Source: VRUE01 sp963720805
Lineage (GTDB): Bacteria > Actinomycetota > Thermoleophilia > Solirubrobacterales > 70-9
Assembly: GCA_963720805.1 (NCBI GenBank)
Contig: CAVRGT010000008.1
Coordinates: forward strand, 73,830-137,829
DNA length: 64,000 bases
Direction: 5' to 3'
Shown one piece after another: positions 17,125 through 24,313 of this stretch (positions are counted from its first letter, which is position 1; the number at the start of each line of letters is the position of its first letter). The position numbers and the translations under genes are program-made. A model generated the notes under the pieces. It ran no database searches. It saw only the letters and a program-made list of their open reading frames with translations, and was not told where the DNA came from.

Positions 17125-17172
17125 CTAGGCGGTTGCCGAGGCGAGCAGCGCCACGTTGGAGAGGCTCAGCGT
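17125..17172 (-). pseudogene. Remnant of a methyltransferase 3' end
   Basis: On the minus strand this stretch encodes TLSLSNVALLASATA followed by a stop. It matches the last residues (LSLSNVVLLASATA) of the methyltransferase at 22239-23105, with about 90 percent identity over 45 bases. Nothing upstream of it on that strand continues the gene. It is therefore the leftover tail of a lost paralogue, or a fragment copied from the intact gene. Confidence 0.7.
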
Positions 17173-17200
17173 TGGCCAGGGGTGCCGTAGGATTTCCGCT

Positions 17201-17602
17201 GTGCCGTTCACGCTGAGGAACCTCAAGGACGACCTGGAGGACGTCGGGTCAAATTTCGACGGCCCGCCGGACCTGGAGTTCCGCCTGGCGACCGAGTCGC
17301 TCGAGCTCGAGCAATCCGGCCTCGGCTACCAGCGCGTCCCGCCCAACTATCGCTTTCCGTACGGCCACACGCACAAGAAGCAGGAGGAGGTGTACGTGGT
17401 CCTTGGCGGGACCGGGCGGATGAAGCTCGACGACGAGATCGTCGAGCTCACCGAATGGGACACCGTGCGCGTCCCGCCCGGTACCTGGCGAGGCTACGAG
17501 GCCGGGCCGGAGGGCCTCGAGATCCTCGTCATCGGCGCACCCAACCTCGGCGACTCCCCCCGCGAAGACGTCGAAGGCCGGCGCGGCTGGTGGGCCGACT
17601 AG
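17201..17602 (+). CDS. Small cupin-domain protein
   Basis: A single-domain cupin of 133 residues. The metal-binding motif 1 is visible as FPYGHTHKKQEEVYVVLGG (H-x-H...E), followed by GRMKLDDEIVELTEWDTVRV and motif 2 residues around PPGTWRGYEAGPEGLEIL. The second-motif His is replaced in this region (TWRGYEAG rather than the usual H), so metal binding may be incomplete. The start is taken as GTG 17201 because the longer in-frame reading would run over the methyltransferase remnant. It ends DVEGRRGWWAD. No operon partner is present; the convergent DUF429 gene ends 11 bases beyond it. Its substrate is unknown. Confidence 0.8.
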   Translation: MPFTLRNLKDDLEDVGSNFDGPPDLEFRLATESLELEQSGLGYQRVPPNYRFPYGHTHKKQEEVYVVLGGTGRMKLDDEIVELTEWDTVRVPPGTWRGYEAGPEGLEILVIGAPNLGDSPREDVEGRRGWWAD

Positions 17603-17612
17603 GCAACGAGGG

Positions 17613-18416
17613 TCATTGGGGCCGCCAAATCTTCCCCTCGACTCGGTCCACGGGGTCGGCCGGCGGACCGAGGGCTCCCAACTCCGCTTCGTGTTCGCTC
17701 ATGACCAAAGCGGAGACCGCCGCGTCGAAAGCATCTTCGGACCCCGCGGCCCGCTCGAGCAGGTCTCGCGGCTGCTCGGGAAAGTGCTCGAGTAGATAGT
17801 CATGTCGCGCTGACCACCTGCTCTTGTTGACCGGACCGGTCAGGGCGCGCGGATAGATCTCCACCACGCGCGGCCATCCCTCGGAGAACGGCCAGATGCC
17901 GAAGCCGTTCCTGGCAAGCGTCAACAGGTGCGGCATCCCGCGAATCGAGCCGGTACCCACGGCGCCGGCACCACCGATCTGAAAGACAGACTTCGGACGC
18001 ACCGCGTCCTCGCTTCTCTCGGTCCGCCTGTAAAGCCGTGCTTTCGAATGTGGATTTCGCTTACCCGGGCGCCCCCAGAAGGGGTCTTCGCATTCCTCAA
18101 GCAGATCCTCGCCCTGATGCTCCATGACTGACCACACGTCCTCCCCGCTGGACCAACCCCTCTGCTCGCACCACCACGCGGGGAACGAAAAGGCGAAGTC
18201 CAGTCCGATGACCATGCGGGGCTCGGCTTCACCGAGCTCAAGAAGCTTCGCGATCAGCTCACCCCGGCCAAGCCCGTTCCTCAGCTCAGTCAGCCTGCCG
18301 TCGCGGACCTCAGCTCGCCAGAGAGACTCCGCCGGCCCGTTGGCCTTTCCAGACCAGTCAACAGCGATGATTTGCACGGGACGGATGGTCGCAGTTATTG
18401 AGATCAGAAGTACCAT
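17613..18416 (-). CDS. DUF429-like predicted RNase H-fold protein
   Basis: About 267 residues from ATG 18416 (or 254 from GTG 18377). The layout is that of DUF429-type predicted nucleases with an RNase H fold: first acidic strand IIAVDWSGKANGP, second MVIGLDFAFSFPAWW, a middle segment with KARLYRRTERSEDAVRPKSV and QIGGAGAVGTGSIRGM, and a late acidic motif GSEDAFDAAVSALVM. The three Asp positions match the expected metal-binding triad, but nuclease activity has not been shown for this family as far as I know. It diverges from the small membrane gene at 18424 with an 8-base gap, so their promoters overlap. It lies at the edge of the accessory zone. Confidence 0.7.
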   Translation of the reverse strand: MVLLISITATIRPVQIIAVDWSGKANGPAESLWRAEVRDGRLTELRNGLGRGELIAKLLELGEAEPRMVIGLDFAFSFPAWWCEQRGWSSGEDVWSVMEHQGEDLLEECEDPFWGRPGKRNPHSKARLYRRTERSEDAVRPKSVFQIGGAGAVGTGSIRGMPHLLTLARNGFGIWPFSEGWPRVVEIYPRALTGPVNKSRWSARHDYLLEHFPEQPRDLLERAAGSEDAFDAAVSALVMSEHEAELGALGPPADPVDRVEGKIWRPQ

Positions 18417-18423
18417 CCCATGC

Positions 18424-18849
18424 ATGACTCCGCGCCAGTTCCGCATCGGGGGGCTCATCCTTTCCGCGGCCTTCGCCACCCTCGGCATCTGGGCACTGGC
18501 GGAGGCCAGATACGGCACCGGCGCCTTCTGGCTGGCAATGAGCGTTGCGTGGATGCTGAACGCCCTCTTCAGGAACAACACTCTGCGAGCGCAAGAGCGT
18601 CGGCGACAGCGATTGGAGGCAAAGTACGCGTCACGACCGATCCCGGCGCAGCCGGACCACCCGCCCCGTTGGTACAGCCCGGATAACCCGCCTGGTTGGT
18701 ACCTGAATCCCGCCACCAACGAACCTGCGTACTGGTCAGAGCTCGGCTGGCAGATGAAGCAGATCCACGGTCCTCTGCCACGACGCTACCTGGCCTCGCC
18801 ACCCCACTTCGACGGCAGGGACGCACCCACACACCTTCGTCCGGGTTGA
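18424..18849 (+). CDS. Small membrane protein with a DUF2510-like C-terminus
   Basis: A 141-residue protein. Two hydrophobic helices cover roughly residues 7-45 (IGGLILSAAFATLGIWALAE and GAFWLAMSVAWMLNALF), followed by an Arg-rich stretch (AQERRRQRLEAKY). A C-terminal tryptophan-rich module, NPPGWYLNPATNEPAYWSEL, is the DUF2510 pattern (PGWYxDP...YWxG) common in actinobacterial membrane proteins. The helices anchor the protein; the module's binding partner is unknown. A comparable module ends the unrelated membrane protein at 24314-25255. The ATG at 18424 lies 8 bases from the divergent DUF429 start. Confidence 0.65.
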   Translation: MTPRQFRIGGLILSAAFATLGIWALAEARYGTGAFWLAMSVAWMLNALFRNNTLRAQERRRQRLEAKYASRPIPAQPDHPPRWYSPDNPPGWYLNPATNEPAYWSELGWQMKQIHGPLPRRYLASPPHFDGRDAPTHLRPG

Positions 18850-18921
18850 CCGCCGCAACCGACGCAGCATGGCGCTGTGCGACCGTGAGGAAGATCGAGT
18901 CTCTGACGAGCTATGCACGCT

Positions 18922-18950
18922 TATAACAGGGTTCGTTATATCTTGATATA
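18922..18950. other. AT-rich overlapping inverted repeats
   Basis: TATAAC-N7-GTTATA (18922-18940) overlaps TATATC-TT-GATATA (18937-18950), an AT-rich island in a GC-rich window. No complete gene follows; the remnant at 18963 is next. It may be an orphaned operator of a lost gene. The rest of 18850-18962 shows nothing recognisable. Confidence 0.4.
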
Positions 18951-18962
18951 TACCGCCATAAG

Positions 18963-19005
18963 CATGGACCCGGCCGCGATGGTGCGCAAGGCCTATGTGT
19001 CCTAG
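18963..19005 (+). pseudogene. Remnant of the HNH-protein 3' end
   Basis: Encodes AAMVRKAYVS and a stop, the same as the last residues of the HNH-like gene at 23588-24034, with two extra bases near 18969. The nucleotide match runs for about 35 bases (GGCCGCGATGGTGCGCAAGG and onward). Nothing upstream continues the gene. It is a leftover tail, like the methyltransferase remnant at 17125. The following 160 bases to 19164 hold nothing recognisable. Confidence 0.6.
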
Positions 19006-19164
19006 GCTGGCCGTAGAAACTCTGCTGCTTTGCGCGAAGCGCGGAACTCCGCTGGCCCGAGCCCGCTAGCCCTTGTCGCGCCGCCTCAGTGTGCGTCCGC
19101 GAAGGTTCGCAGCGAGAAGCTCCGCCGCAGTTACTGCTCTCGCGTGGAAGGGTGCTGTCGAGCG

Positions 19165-19429
19165 CTACTCGACCACTTGCAGCCGTGAGCGGATCATGTC
19201 CGCGAGCTCCTCGGGAGTCGTGCCGGCGCTCAGGCCGATGATCCATCAGCGAGTTCGGGATCCGTTGCGTTGGCCCCGAAGCCGTTGACCTCGCGGCCGC
19301 CCCAGCGCTCTCGAGGCCAGCCTGATCGCGAAGCTGGTCGGCGGCCTGCCCAGTGGTTCCACCGATGATCGCGGCGTAGAGCTCCACGGCATCGGCGAAC
19401 TCGATATAAACCGGCTCGTTCCCCTCCAC
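19165..19429 (-). pseudogene. Doc-type toxin remnant lacking its Fic core
   Basis: GTG 19429 starts 11 bases after the antitoxin stop, and the N-terminus YIEFADAVELYAAIIGGTTG, LRDQAGLESA is that of death-on-curing (Doc) toxins. After about 42 residues the sequence jumps to EVNGFGANATDPELAD and, after a one-base shift, LSAGTTPEELADMIRSRL and a stop at 19165, which are typical of the Doc C-terminus. The middle, including the HxFxDGNKR Fic motif that modifies EF-Tu in active Doc, is missing (about 45-50 residues). Total coding length is about 88 codons against roughly 130 expected. The product cannot be an active Doc kinase. Confidence 0.7.
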
Positions 19430-19440
19430 CGGAGGCCTGT

Positions 19441-19695
19441 CTACTGATTGGCTCGTTCGTCGTCGGGATCGTGCTCGGCAAGGATCTGCAGCGCCTCGGC
19501 GTGCTCGGCAACCACGCGCCGTCCGATGCCGCGAATCCGATCGCGCACCTGCTCGGTCGGCATGATCCGCAGCTCACCGCCCTCGAGCTCCTCGACAAGC
19601 ACCGACGTTCCGGCGGCGTAGCCGCGCGCCTCAAACTCGCGCGGTATCGAAACCACGTTGCTGTTCCCGACCCGGCGAATTTTGACGACCTTCAT
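19441..19695 (-). CDS. AbrB/MazE-type antitoxin
   Basis: An 84-residue protein with an N-terminal SpoVT/AbrB swapped-hairpin DNA-binding domain (MKVVKIRRVGNSNVVSIPRE, then GTSVLVEELEGGELRIMPTE). An alpha-helical C-terminal tail (IRGIGRRVVAEHAEALQIL) would wrap and neutralise a toxin. The partner, a Doc-type toxin, follows 11 bases downstream but is internally deleted. The antitoxin frame is intact. It probably still autoregulates its own promoter. The upstream 196 bases (19696-19891) show no gene. Confidence 0.85.
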   Translation of the reverse strand: MKVVKIRRVGNSNVVSIPREFEARGYAAGTSVLVEELEGGELRIMPTEQVRDRIRGIGRRVVAEHAEALQILAEHDPDDERANQ

Positions 19696-19891
19696 GACGT
19701 CAGTAACAGCGGCTAGGCCACCGGGCGGCGCTTCCTCGTAGAAACTCGCGACGGACAGTCGTCACGGCATCCTCTCCGCGGCGAGGGCGCTCGGCACTTC
19801 GGAAGGGGCCCGCTGGTCGCGCGAAGCGGGGAGCCATCCGGCCGAGCGGTAATGGCCGGCAGACCCGAGGAGAGGACAGGAAAGCGCAGCG

Positions 19892-20176
19892 TTACTCGTT
19901 TTTGGAATCCCAGTAGGCCTCTGCCTCTGCCTCCATGACGGAGAGGCGGGAGTAATAGTCCGGAAACTCGTTGAGGTGCGCTCGGGCGATCTTGGCGGTC
20001 ACGACGATGTCGTCGTCGGTGACGTTGGTCTCGGGATCCTGCGTGCCGTGCTCAAGCTCTACGTCCATTCCCATCTGAAATTGCTCGACATCGAAGCTCG
20101 ATGAGGCCCAGTCGATCCCGATGCGCTCGCCGGCCGTACGGGCCTCCTCTACCGTGAAGCGGGCTTTCTCGCTCAT
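19892..20176 (-). CDS. DUF5661 family small protein
   Basis: A 94-residue soluble acidic protein with the DUF5661 signature: FTVEEARTAGERIGIDW, FQMGMDVELEHGTQDPETNV, DDIVVTAKIARAHLNEFPDY and YSRLSVMEAEA. The conserved His and Asp residues (ELEHG, AHLNE, PDYY) suggest a ligand or metal site, but no function is known to me. The start ATG at 20176 lies only about 10 bases from the presumed 3' end of the group II intron, so intron insertion has displaced its upstream region. Confidence 0.75.
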   Translation of the reverse strand: MSEKARFTVEEARTAGERIGIDWASSSFDVEQFQMGMDVELEHGTQDPETNVTDDDIVVTAKIARAHLNEFPDYYSRLSVMEAEAEAYWDSKNE

Positions 20177-20185
20177 TGGTAGTCA

Positions 20186-22154
20186 GGGGCGCAGTACCAG
20201 GCTGGCCTGTTTCCCCATTCCCCTTTCAATCCGTGCGTGCGGTTTTCCCGCACACGGCTTACCGATGATCTTCTTGGCATGGCTACGCAACTCCCGGATA
20301 TCGAATTGTGCCCATCAACTGGTGAAGGCCCAGCTCCACAAACCACTGCCTTGTCCACAGCTCGGCCTGCCCGGCGCGCAGGTTTCGGCCGTGGCGCCTG
20401 ATCAACAGGCGCCGCAGCCGCCAGGCGACGTAGCGGTCGAGCGAGACGAACGCATCGGCGGCATTCCCGGTGCGAAAGTAATTGCCCCAACCCCGCAGGA
20501 TCGGGTTCAGGGTCCGGATCACGTACCGGATGTCTGAGACTCCCGTGCGGTTGCTGGCTGTTTGGGCCTTGACCTTGGCTCGAATGGACTTCATTGCCCG
20601 CTTGGAGGGCCAGCGGTGGAGGTAATAGCGGCGAATGCCGCGTTCCAGCAGCTTGCCCGAGATGCGAGCTCGGAAGTGGCATCCGAGGAAGTCAAAGCCC
20701 TCGCGGCCTTCTCTGAGGTCGACCACCTTCGTCTTTTCGGGGTGTAGCTCAAGGCCGAGGGAGGCGAGGACTTCCCTCGCCTTGGCCTCAGCCGCCCTGA
20801 CCTCGTCCTCGGAGCGGCAGAGCACGACGAAGTCATCCGCGTAGCGGATGAGCTTGCCGTGGGTGCCGTCGGCGAAGGCAAGGTCGAGGGCGTGCAGGTA
20901 GATGTTGGAGAGCAGCGGTGAGATGACGCCGCCCTGAGGGGTCCCGGCGACCGTCTGGCGGTACCCCCCTTCCTCCATCACCCCTGCCTTGAGCCACTTG
21001 CGCAGCAGCTTCAGCACCTTCCGGTCCGAGACCCGCTCCGCCACCTTCTCCATCAGGTGTTGATGGTCGATGGTGGAGAAGTAGTCCCGGATGTCTGCGT
21101 CGAGCGCCCGGACGCGGCCACGGATGAAGCCCTTGCGGACCTCCTCCATGGCCTCGGTGGCGGAGCGGCGGGGCCGGAAGCCGTAGGAGGCGTCTGAGAA
21201 GCCCGCCTCGAAGATCGGCTCCAGGACGAGCCGCGCCGCCTGTTGGGCGATGCGATCGCGGACGGTGGGGATGCCGAGCGGCCGCTTGCCGCCCTGTGGC
21301 TTGGGGATATCCACCCGCCTTGTCGGGGATGGGTGGTAGGTGCCTTCGCGAAGGTCTCGTTGCAGCTCGGCCAACAGCCGCTCTGCGCCGTATTCCTCCA
21401 CCGCGGCGAGGGTCATCTTGTCGATGCCCGCCGCGCCCTTGTTCTTGTGCACCCGCTTCCATGCCTCCTGGAGGACGTCACCCCTCCAGATTCGGTCATA
21501 CAGGGCGTGGAAGCGGCGATCCGGGGATCGCTTGGCCGTTGCCCATAGCTTGCGTTGGAGTTCTCGCACCTTCGGGCGGCGAGGGGCATCGAGTGCCATT
21601 TCGCTCGCGTGCTCGCCGGCGGGTTGGCTACCGCCGGGGTGGTTGGGTCGGGTGTTTGGCCCGGCCATGCCTAGCGCTTACCTCCGCAACAGGCGTGATC
21701 AAAGTGAGGGTCCTTCGCTCCTGGCGCGTTGTTCTGCACGCCGATCCCAACTACTACGACCCCCTCGGACTCCCGCTGTCCTCCGTCCCTTTTCACCTTC
21801 GGCTTATAGGGGCGGTCTTTGCCCGACGTGGGGCTGGACAGACGGGTCTCCCTTGTTCCGAACCAGGCCGTGCGCGCGTGCAACTTCCCATACCCCGGGA
21901 GGACCCTTCGACCGTTCTCGGAACCGGGTCGACGGGCATGGCCTTCACCGAGGCATGAGCGGCTCGGCTCCTCCGTCTTACTTTTGACGAGGCTGCAGTC
22001 GCAGCCCGCGCGCTTGCTTCCTCCAAAGAGGCTCTTGACGCCCCGCTCGGCCGCAAGGGTCTCCCCCGGCGACTGGGGCCTGCTACCGGGCGCTCCGGCG
22101 CTTACCCGGACGGGACTCTCACCCGCAGGTCTGGTCCAGCTTTCAAGGCGCAAC
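20186..22154 (-). mobile_element. Group II intron with encoded reverse transcriptase
   Basis: A retroelement of about 1.97 kb read on the minus strand. The 5' end is placed at 22154 (GTTGCGCCTTGAAAG, followed by GGGTGAGAGTCCCGTCCGGG, a typical domain I start). The ORF occupies domain IV. After it comes a domain V hairpin (AAGCCGTGTGCGGGAAAACC then GCACGCACGG, about 20226-20258) and a short domain VI ending CCCCTGACTAC near 20186. Boundaries are estimated from these motifs, good to about 10 bases at the 5' end and less certain at the 3' end. The host site is intergenic: DUF5661 start on one side, methyltransferase stop 84 bases away on the other. Confidence 0.75.
20283..21668 (-). CDS. ltrA: Group II intron reverse transcriptase/maturase
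   Basis: Full-length 461-residue intron-encoded protein. N-terminal RT0/RT1 (HALYDRIWRGDVLQEAWKRV, NKGAAGIDKMT), RT2 (RRVDIPKPQGGKRPLGIPTV), RT3 (ASYGFRPRRSATEAM), RT4 (VRALDADIRDYFSTIDH), the priming-grip region (TPQGGVISPLLSNIYLHALD) and the catalytic YADD motif (LIRYADDFVVLCRS) are all present. The maturase X domain and GIIM region follow (LNPILRGWGNYFRTGNAADA). No C-terminal HNH endonuclease is seen, so mobility would rely on nicked or single-stranded target DNA. The frame is intact, in contrast to neighbouring decayed genes, which suggests a fairly recent insertion. Confidence 0.95.
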   Translation of the reverse strand: MAGPNTRPNHPGGSQPAGEHASEMALDAPRRPKVRELQRKLWATAKRSPDRRFHALYDRIWRGDVLQEAWKRVHKNKGAAGIDKMTLAAVEEYGAERLLAELQRDLREGTYHPSPTRRVDIPKPQGGKRPLGIPTVRDRIAQQAARLVLEPIFEAGFSDASYGFRPRRSATEAMEEVRKGFIRGRVRALDADIRDYFSTIDHQHLMEKVAERVSDRKVLKLLRKWLKAGVMEEGGYRQTVAGTPQGGVISPLLSNIYLHALDLAFADGTHGKLIRYADDFVVLCRSEDEVRAAEAKAREVLASLGLELHPEKTKVVDLREGREGFDFLGCHFRARISGKLLERGIRRYYLHRWPSKRAMKSIRAKVKAQTASNRTGVSDIRYVIRTLNPILRGWGNYFRTGNAADAFVSLDRYVAWRLRRLLIRRHGRNLRAGQAELWTRQWFVELGLHQLMGTIRYPGVA

Positions 22155-22238
22155 ATGCCACGGAGGATACGCCCGGCGAAGCAGCGCGACCGGGGAGATG
22201 CGGGCCGCTCCGACGAGTCAGATCCGTCTCGGCGGGCG

Positions 22239-23105
22239 TCAGGCGGTTGCCGAGGCGAGCAGGACCACGTTCGAGAGGCTCAGCGGTTTCGAGCCGCCCG
22301 CCACCTCGGCAGCAGCCTGAGTGATCGCGTCCCAGGCCTCCTCCTGAGCCTCGCCTGCGTGCCGCTCGATCATCGCCCGGATCGGCGCGGCAATTGCCCT
22401 GACGTAGGCGGTGAAGTGCTGCGGGGAGTCGAACTCGAAGGTGACCTCGGCCTGCTCCACGTCGACCTCAGAGAACCCGCCTCCCTCGAGCAGCCCGGCG
22501 AGGGCGGCGGGGGTGGGCCGGGAGAGCGGGCCGGGCGTCCCGGCCGGGGGCGGGGGCACGCCCAGCCGCTCTATCGTCGTCCTCATCGGGATTGAGAGGA
22601 AGGGAACCTGGTCGGGCTCCCCCCAGGAGCTGATCGCGATTCGCGCGCCCGGCCCGAGGAAGCCTCGGATGCGCGCCGCGGCGGCCTCCGCGTCGGGCTC
22701 GAAGATGATCCCCCAGCGGGAGACGGCGGCGTCGAAGCTCCCCGGCGGGAAGTCGAGGCTGGAGGCATCCGACTCGATGAACTCGACGTTGCCCAGGCCG
22801 GCCGCCGCTGCGCGCTCGCGCCCGAAGGCGAGCATCTCGGCGGAGATGTCCGTGGCCACGACGCTGCCCTTCGGGCCGGCCCTGCGCGCGGCGGTCAGCG
22901 CCGGCTCGCCGTAGCCGGCGGCGACATCCAGGACCCGGCTCCCCGACCGCACGCCGGAGAGCTCCACCAGCCGCTCGCTGATGTGCGCATCCGCCCGGTC
23001 GTTGAACTCCCTCCACTCGTTCCACCCCACCGCAGCGGCGTCCCAGTTCTTGTGCTGCCCCTCGCGGAAGTCGTTTGAGTCGATCGCCTTGGTCATCGGG
23101 GACAT
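22239..23105 (-). CDS. Class I SAM-dependent methyltransferase
   Basis: About 288 residues of the UbiE/Coq5-like type. Motif I is SRVLDVAAGYGEPALTAARR (SAM-binding Gly loop), motif post-I is VVATDISAEMLAFGRERA, motif II is GSFDAAVSRWGIIFEPDAEA, then IRGFLGPGARIAISSWGEPD. The N-terminus has the HKNWDAAAVGWNEW pattern common to ubiquinone/menaquinone-type methyltransferases. Two in-frame starts (23105 and 23096) fit; 23105 is preferred. The substrate is unknown. The last 15 codons are duplicated as an orphan remnant at 17125-17172. The group II intron sits 84 bases downstream. Confidence 0.85.
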   Translation of the reverse strand: MSPMTKAIDSNDFREGQHKNWDAAAVGWNEWREFNDRADAHISERLVELSGVRSGSRVLDVAAGYGEPALTAARRAGPKGSVVATDISAEMLAFGRERAAAAGLGNVEFIESDASSLDFPPGSFDAAVSRWGIIFEPDAEAAAARIRGFLGPGARIAISSWGEPDQVPFLSIPMRTTIERLGVPPPPAGTPGPLSRPTPAALAGLLEGGGFSEVDVEQAEVTFEFDSPQHFTAYVRAIAAPIRAMIERHAGEAQEEAWDAITQAAAEVAGGSKPLSLSNVVLLASATA

Positions 23106-23215
23106 TTTCACCGCCTCGGCAGCACGAGGCAAGCGCCTATTTACGTAGATCGCGGCACCCGCGCGGGGAACGAGCGGTGGTTCAGCCTAGGCTTCCCCAT
23201 GCCGATACAGACGAC

Positions 23216-23572
23216 GTGCGCGATGCAGAATCATCTAGGTGGCTGGGAACGCTCCTCGGTCGATCCCGGTATCCAGTGTGGCGCACGCTCAATCAGTGGC
23301 GACAGCGCAGCAGTGTTCTGCTCGTCGGTGTCCTGGGGGTCGTTGAGTATCTCCTCATCTTCCTCATCGTCTCCGGGAAGCTGAGCATTGTCGGCGACCT
23401 CGGCGCCGCACTGCTCGCGACGCTCCTAGGAGCGTTGGTACTAGCGGAATGTGCCTTCGCCATCCGGCCAACGCAACAGCGCCTTGCAAGGGCGGATCAT
23501 CTAGTGCTCGTCACGATCGGCAGCTTCTTCGCGCTCGGTCTCGCCGGTGCCGTAGCTATGGCGATTGGGTAG
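23216..23572 (+). CDS. Small hydrophobic membrane protein of unknown function
   Basis: About 118 residues from GTG 23216; this start is chosen because upstream codons are not protein-like. Three hydrophobic segments are visible: SSVLLVGVLGVVEYLLIFLI, DLGAALLATLLGALVLAECA, and LVLVTIGSFFALGLAGAVAM. The arrangement suggests three or four transmembrane helices with short loops. No conserved family motif is recognised. It diverges from the methyltransferase (110 bases apart) and ends 15 bases before the convergent HNH-like gene. Confidence 0.5.
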   Translation: MRDAESSRWLGTLLGRSRYPVWRTLNQWRQRSSVLLVGVLGVVEYLLIFLIVSGKLSIVGDLGAALLATLLGALVLAECAFAIRPTQQRLARADHLVLVTIGSFFALGLAGAVAMAIG

Positions 23573-23587
23573 TAGCGCAGTTCTTGC

Positions 23588-24034
23588 TCAGGACACGTAG
23601 GCCTTGCGCACCATCGCGGCCGTCCATCGGTTCGTACCGTGGGCCGGAGGGACACCTTTCCTGTTCAGGACCTCGGCGATCTCGGCGAGGGACTTGCCTT
23701 TCGCGAGCAGCGTCCGGATCTGCTTCCGCCATCCATAGTCCTGCTTGTTGCAATAGATGTGGGCAAGTCGAACGTTCTCGGGGCGGAGGTGTCCGCCGGC
23801 CGACTTGAGGACCGGGTAGTGGTCGGGCGAGGGGGCCCACTTGGTGCGTGGCGTCGTGACCTGATCGAACGCGCCGCGCCCCTTATGGTGGTAGCACTGC
23901 GGCATCTCGCACTTCAGGGCGAGGAGCTGGCCGCGCTCGGCCATCTGCACGAGGACACCCCTCACGCCAAGCTTGCGGAGCTGGTCCGCGACTGAGCTAT
24001 CCGCGCTGCCGGAGCCAGCTGCTGCCTTCGCCAT
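23588..24034 (-). CDS. HNH-like zinc protein with a recombinase-type helical tail
   Basis: About 148 residues from ATG 24034, which follows a good ribosome site (AAAGGTGA). The middle carries an HNH-like metal and nuclease pattern: LKCEMPQCYHHKGRGAFD (CxxxxC, HH), SPDHYPVLKSAGGHLRPENV (DH...P), RLAHIYCNKQ (H..CN). The C-terminal 50 residues, IRTLLAKGKSLAEIAEVLNR with GVPPAHGTNRWTAAMVRKAY, look like the helical tail found after serine-recombinase catalytic domains. It may be a small DNA endonuclease or a DNA-binding remnant of a mobile gene. Its last codons recur as an orphan fragment at 18963-19005. The 279 bases upstream to 24313 contain only a short hairpin (GGCGACT-GAGA-AGTCGCC) and no gene. 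Confidence 0.6.
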   Translation of the reverse strand: MAKAAAGSGSADSSVADQLRKLGVRGVLVQMAERGQLLALKCEMPQCYHHKGRGAFDQVTTPRTKWAPSPDHYPVLKSAGGHLRPENVRLAHIYCNKQDYGWRKQIRTLLAKGKSLAEIAEVLNRKGVPPAHGTNRWTAAMVRKAYVS

Positions 24035-24313
24035 CGAGTCACCTTTCTCGTGTAGTCGCCCTATTGGGCTTCGTGCATACATTACGTAGAGCGTCGCGTC
24101 GGCGACTGAGAAGTCGCCACCCAAACCATCGGCCGTCCAGGATCCCCCAGGCGATCCATCGGAATGTCGCTCTCGTCGACGTAGTTACTGCTTTCGCGTG
24201 ACCTTGTTCTCCTCGGTCGACTCGGCGTTCTGGCCGCCGGTCCATCCCACACGGGTGGCGTTGACTCCGTCGCGGTGGTGTAGCAGGGCTGTCCCGCCAG
24301 TCCGCGTAGTTCT

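Noticed and set aside
24035..24313. Possible small genes between the HNH-like and DUF2510-tail genes
   Set aside because: The frames here are short, start without ribosome sites, and are rich in Arg/Ser; only a 7-base-arm hairpin is notable.
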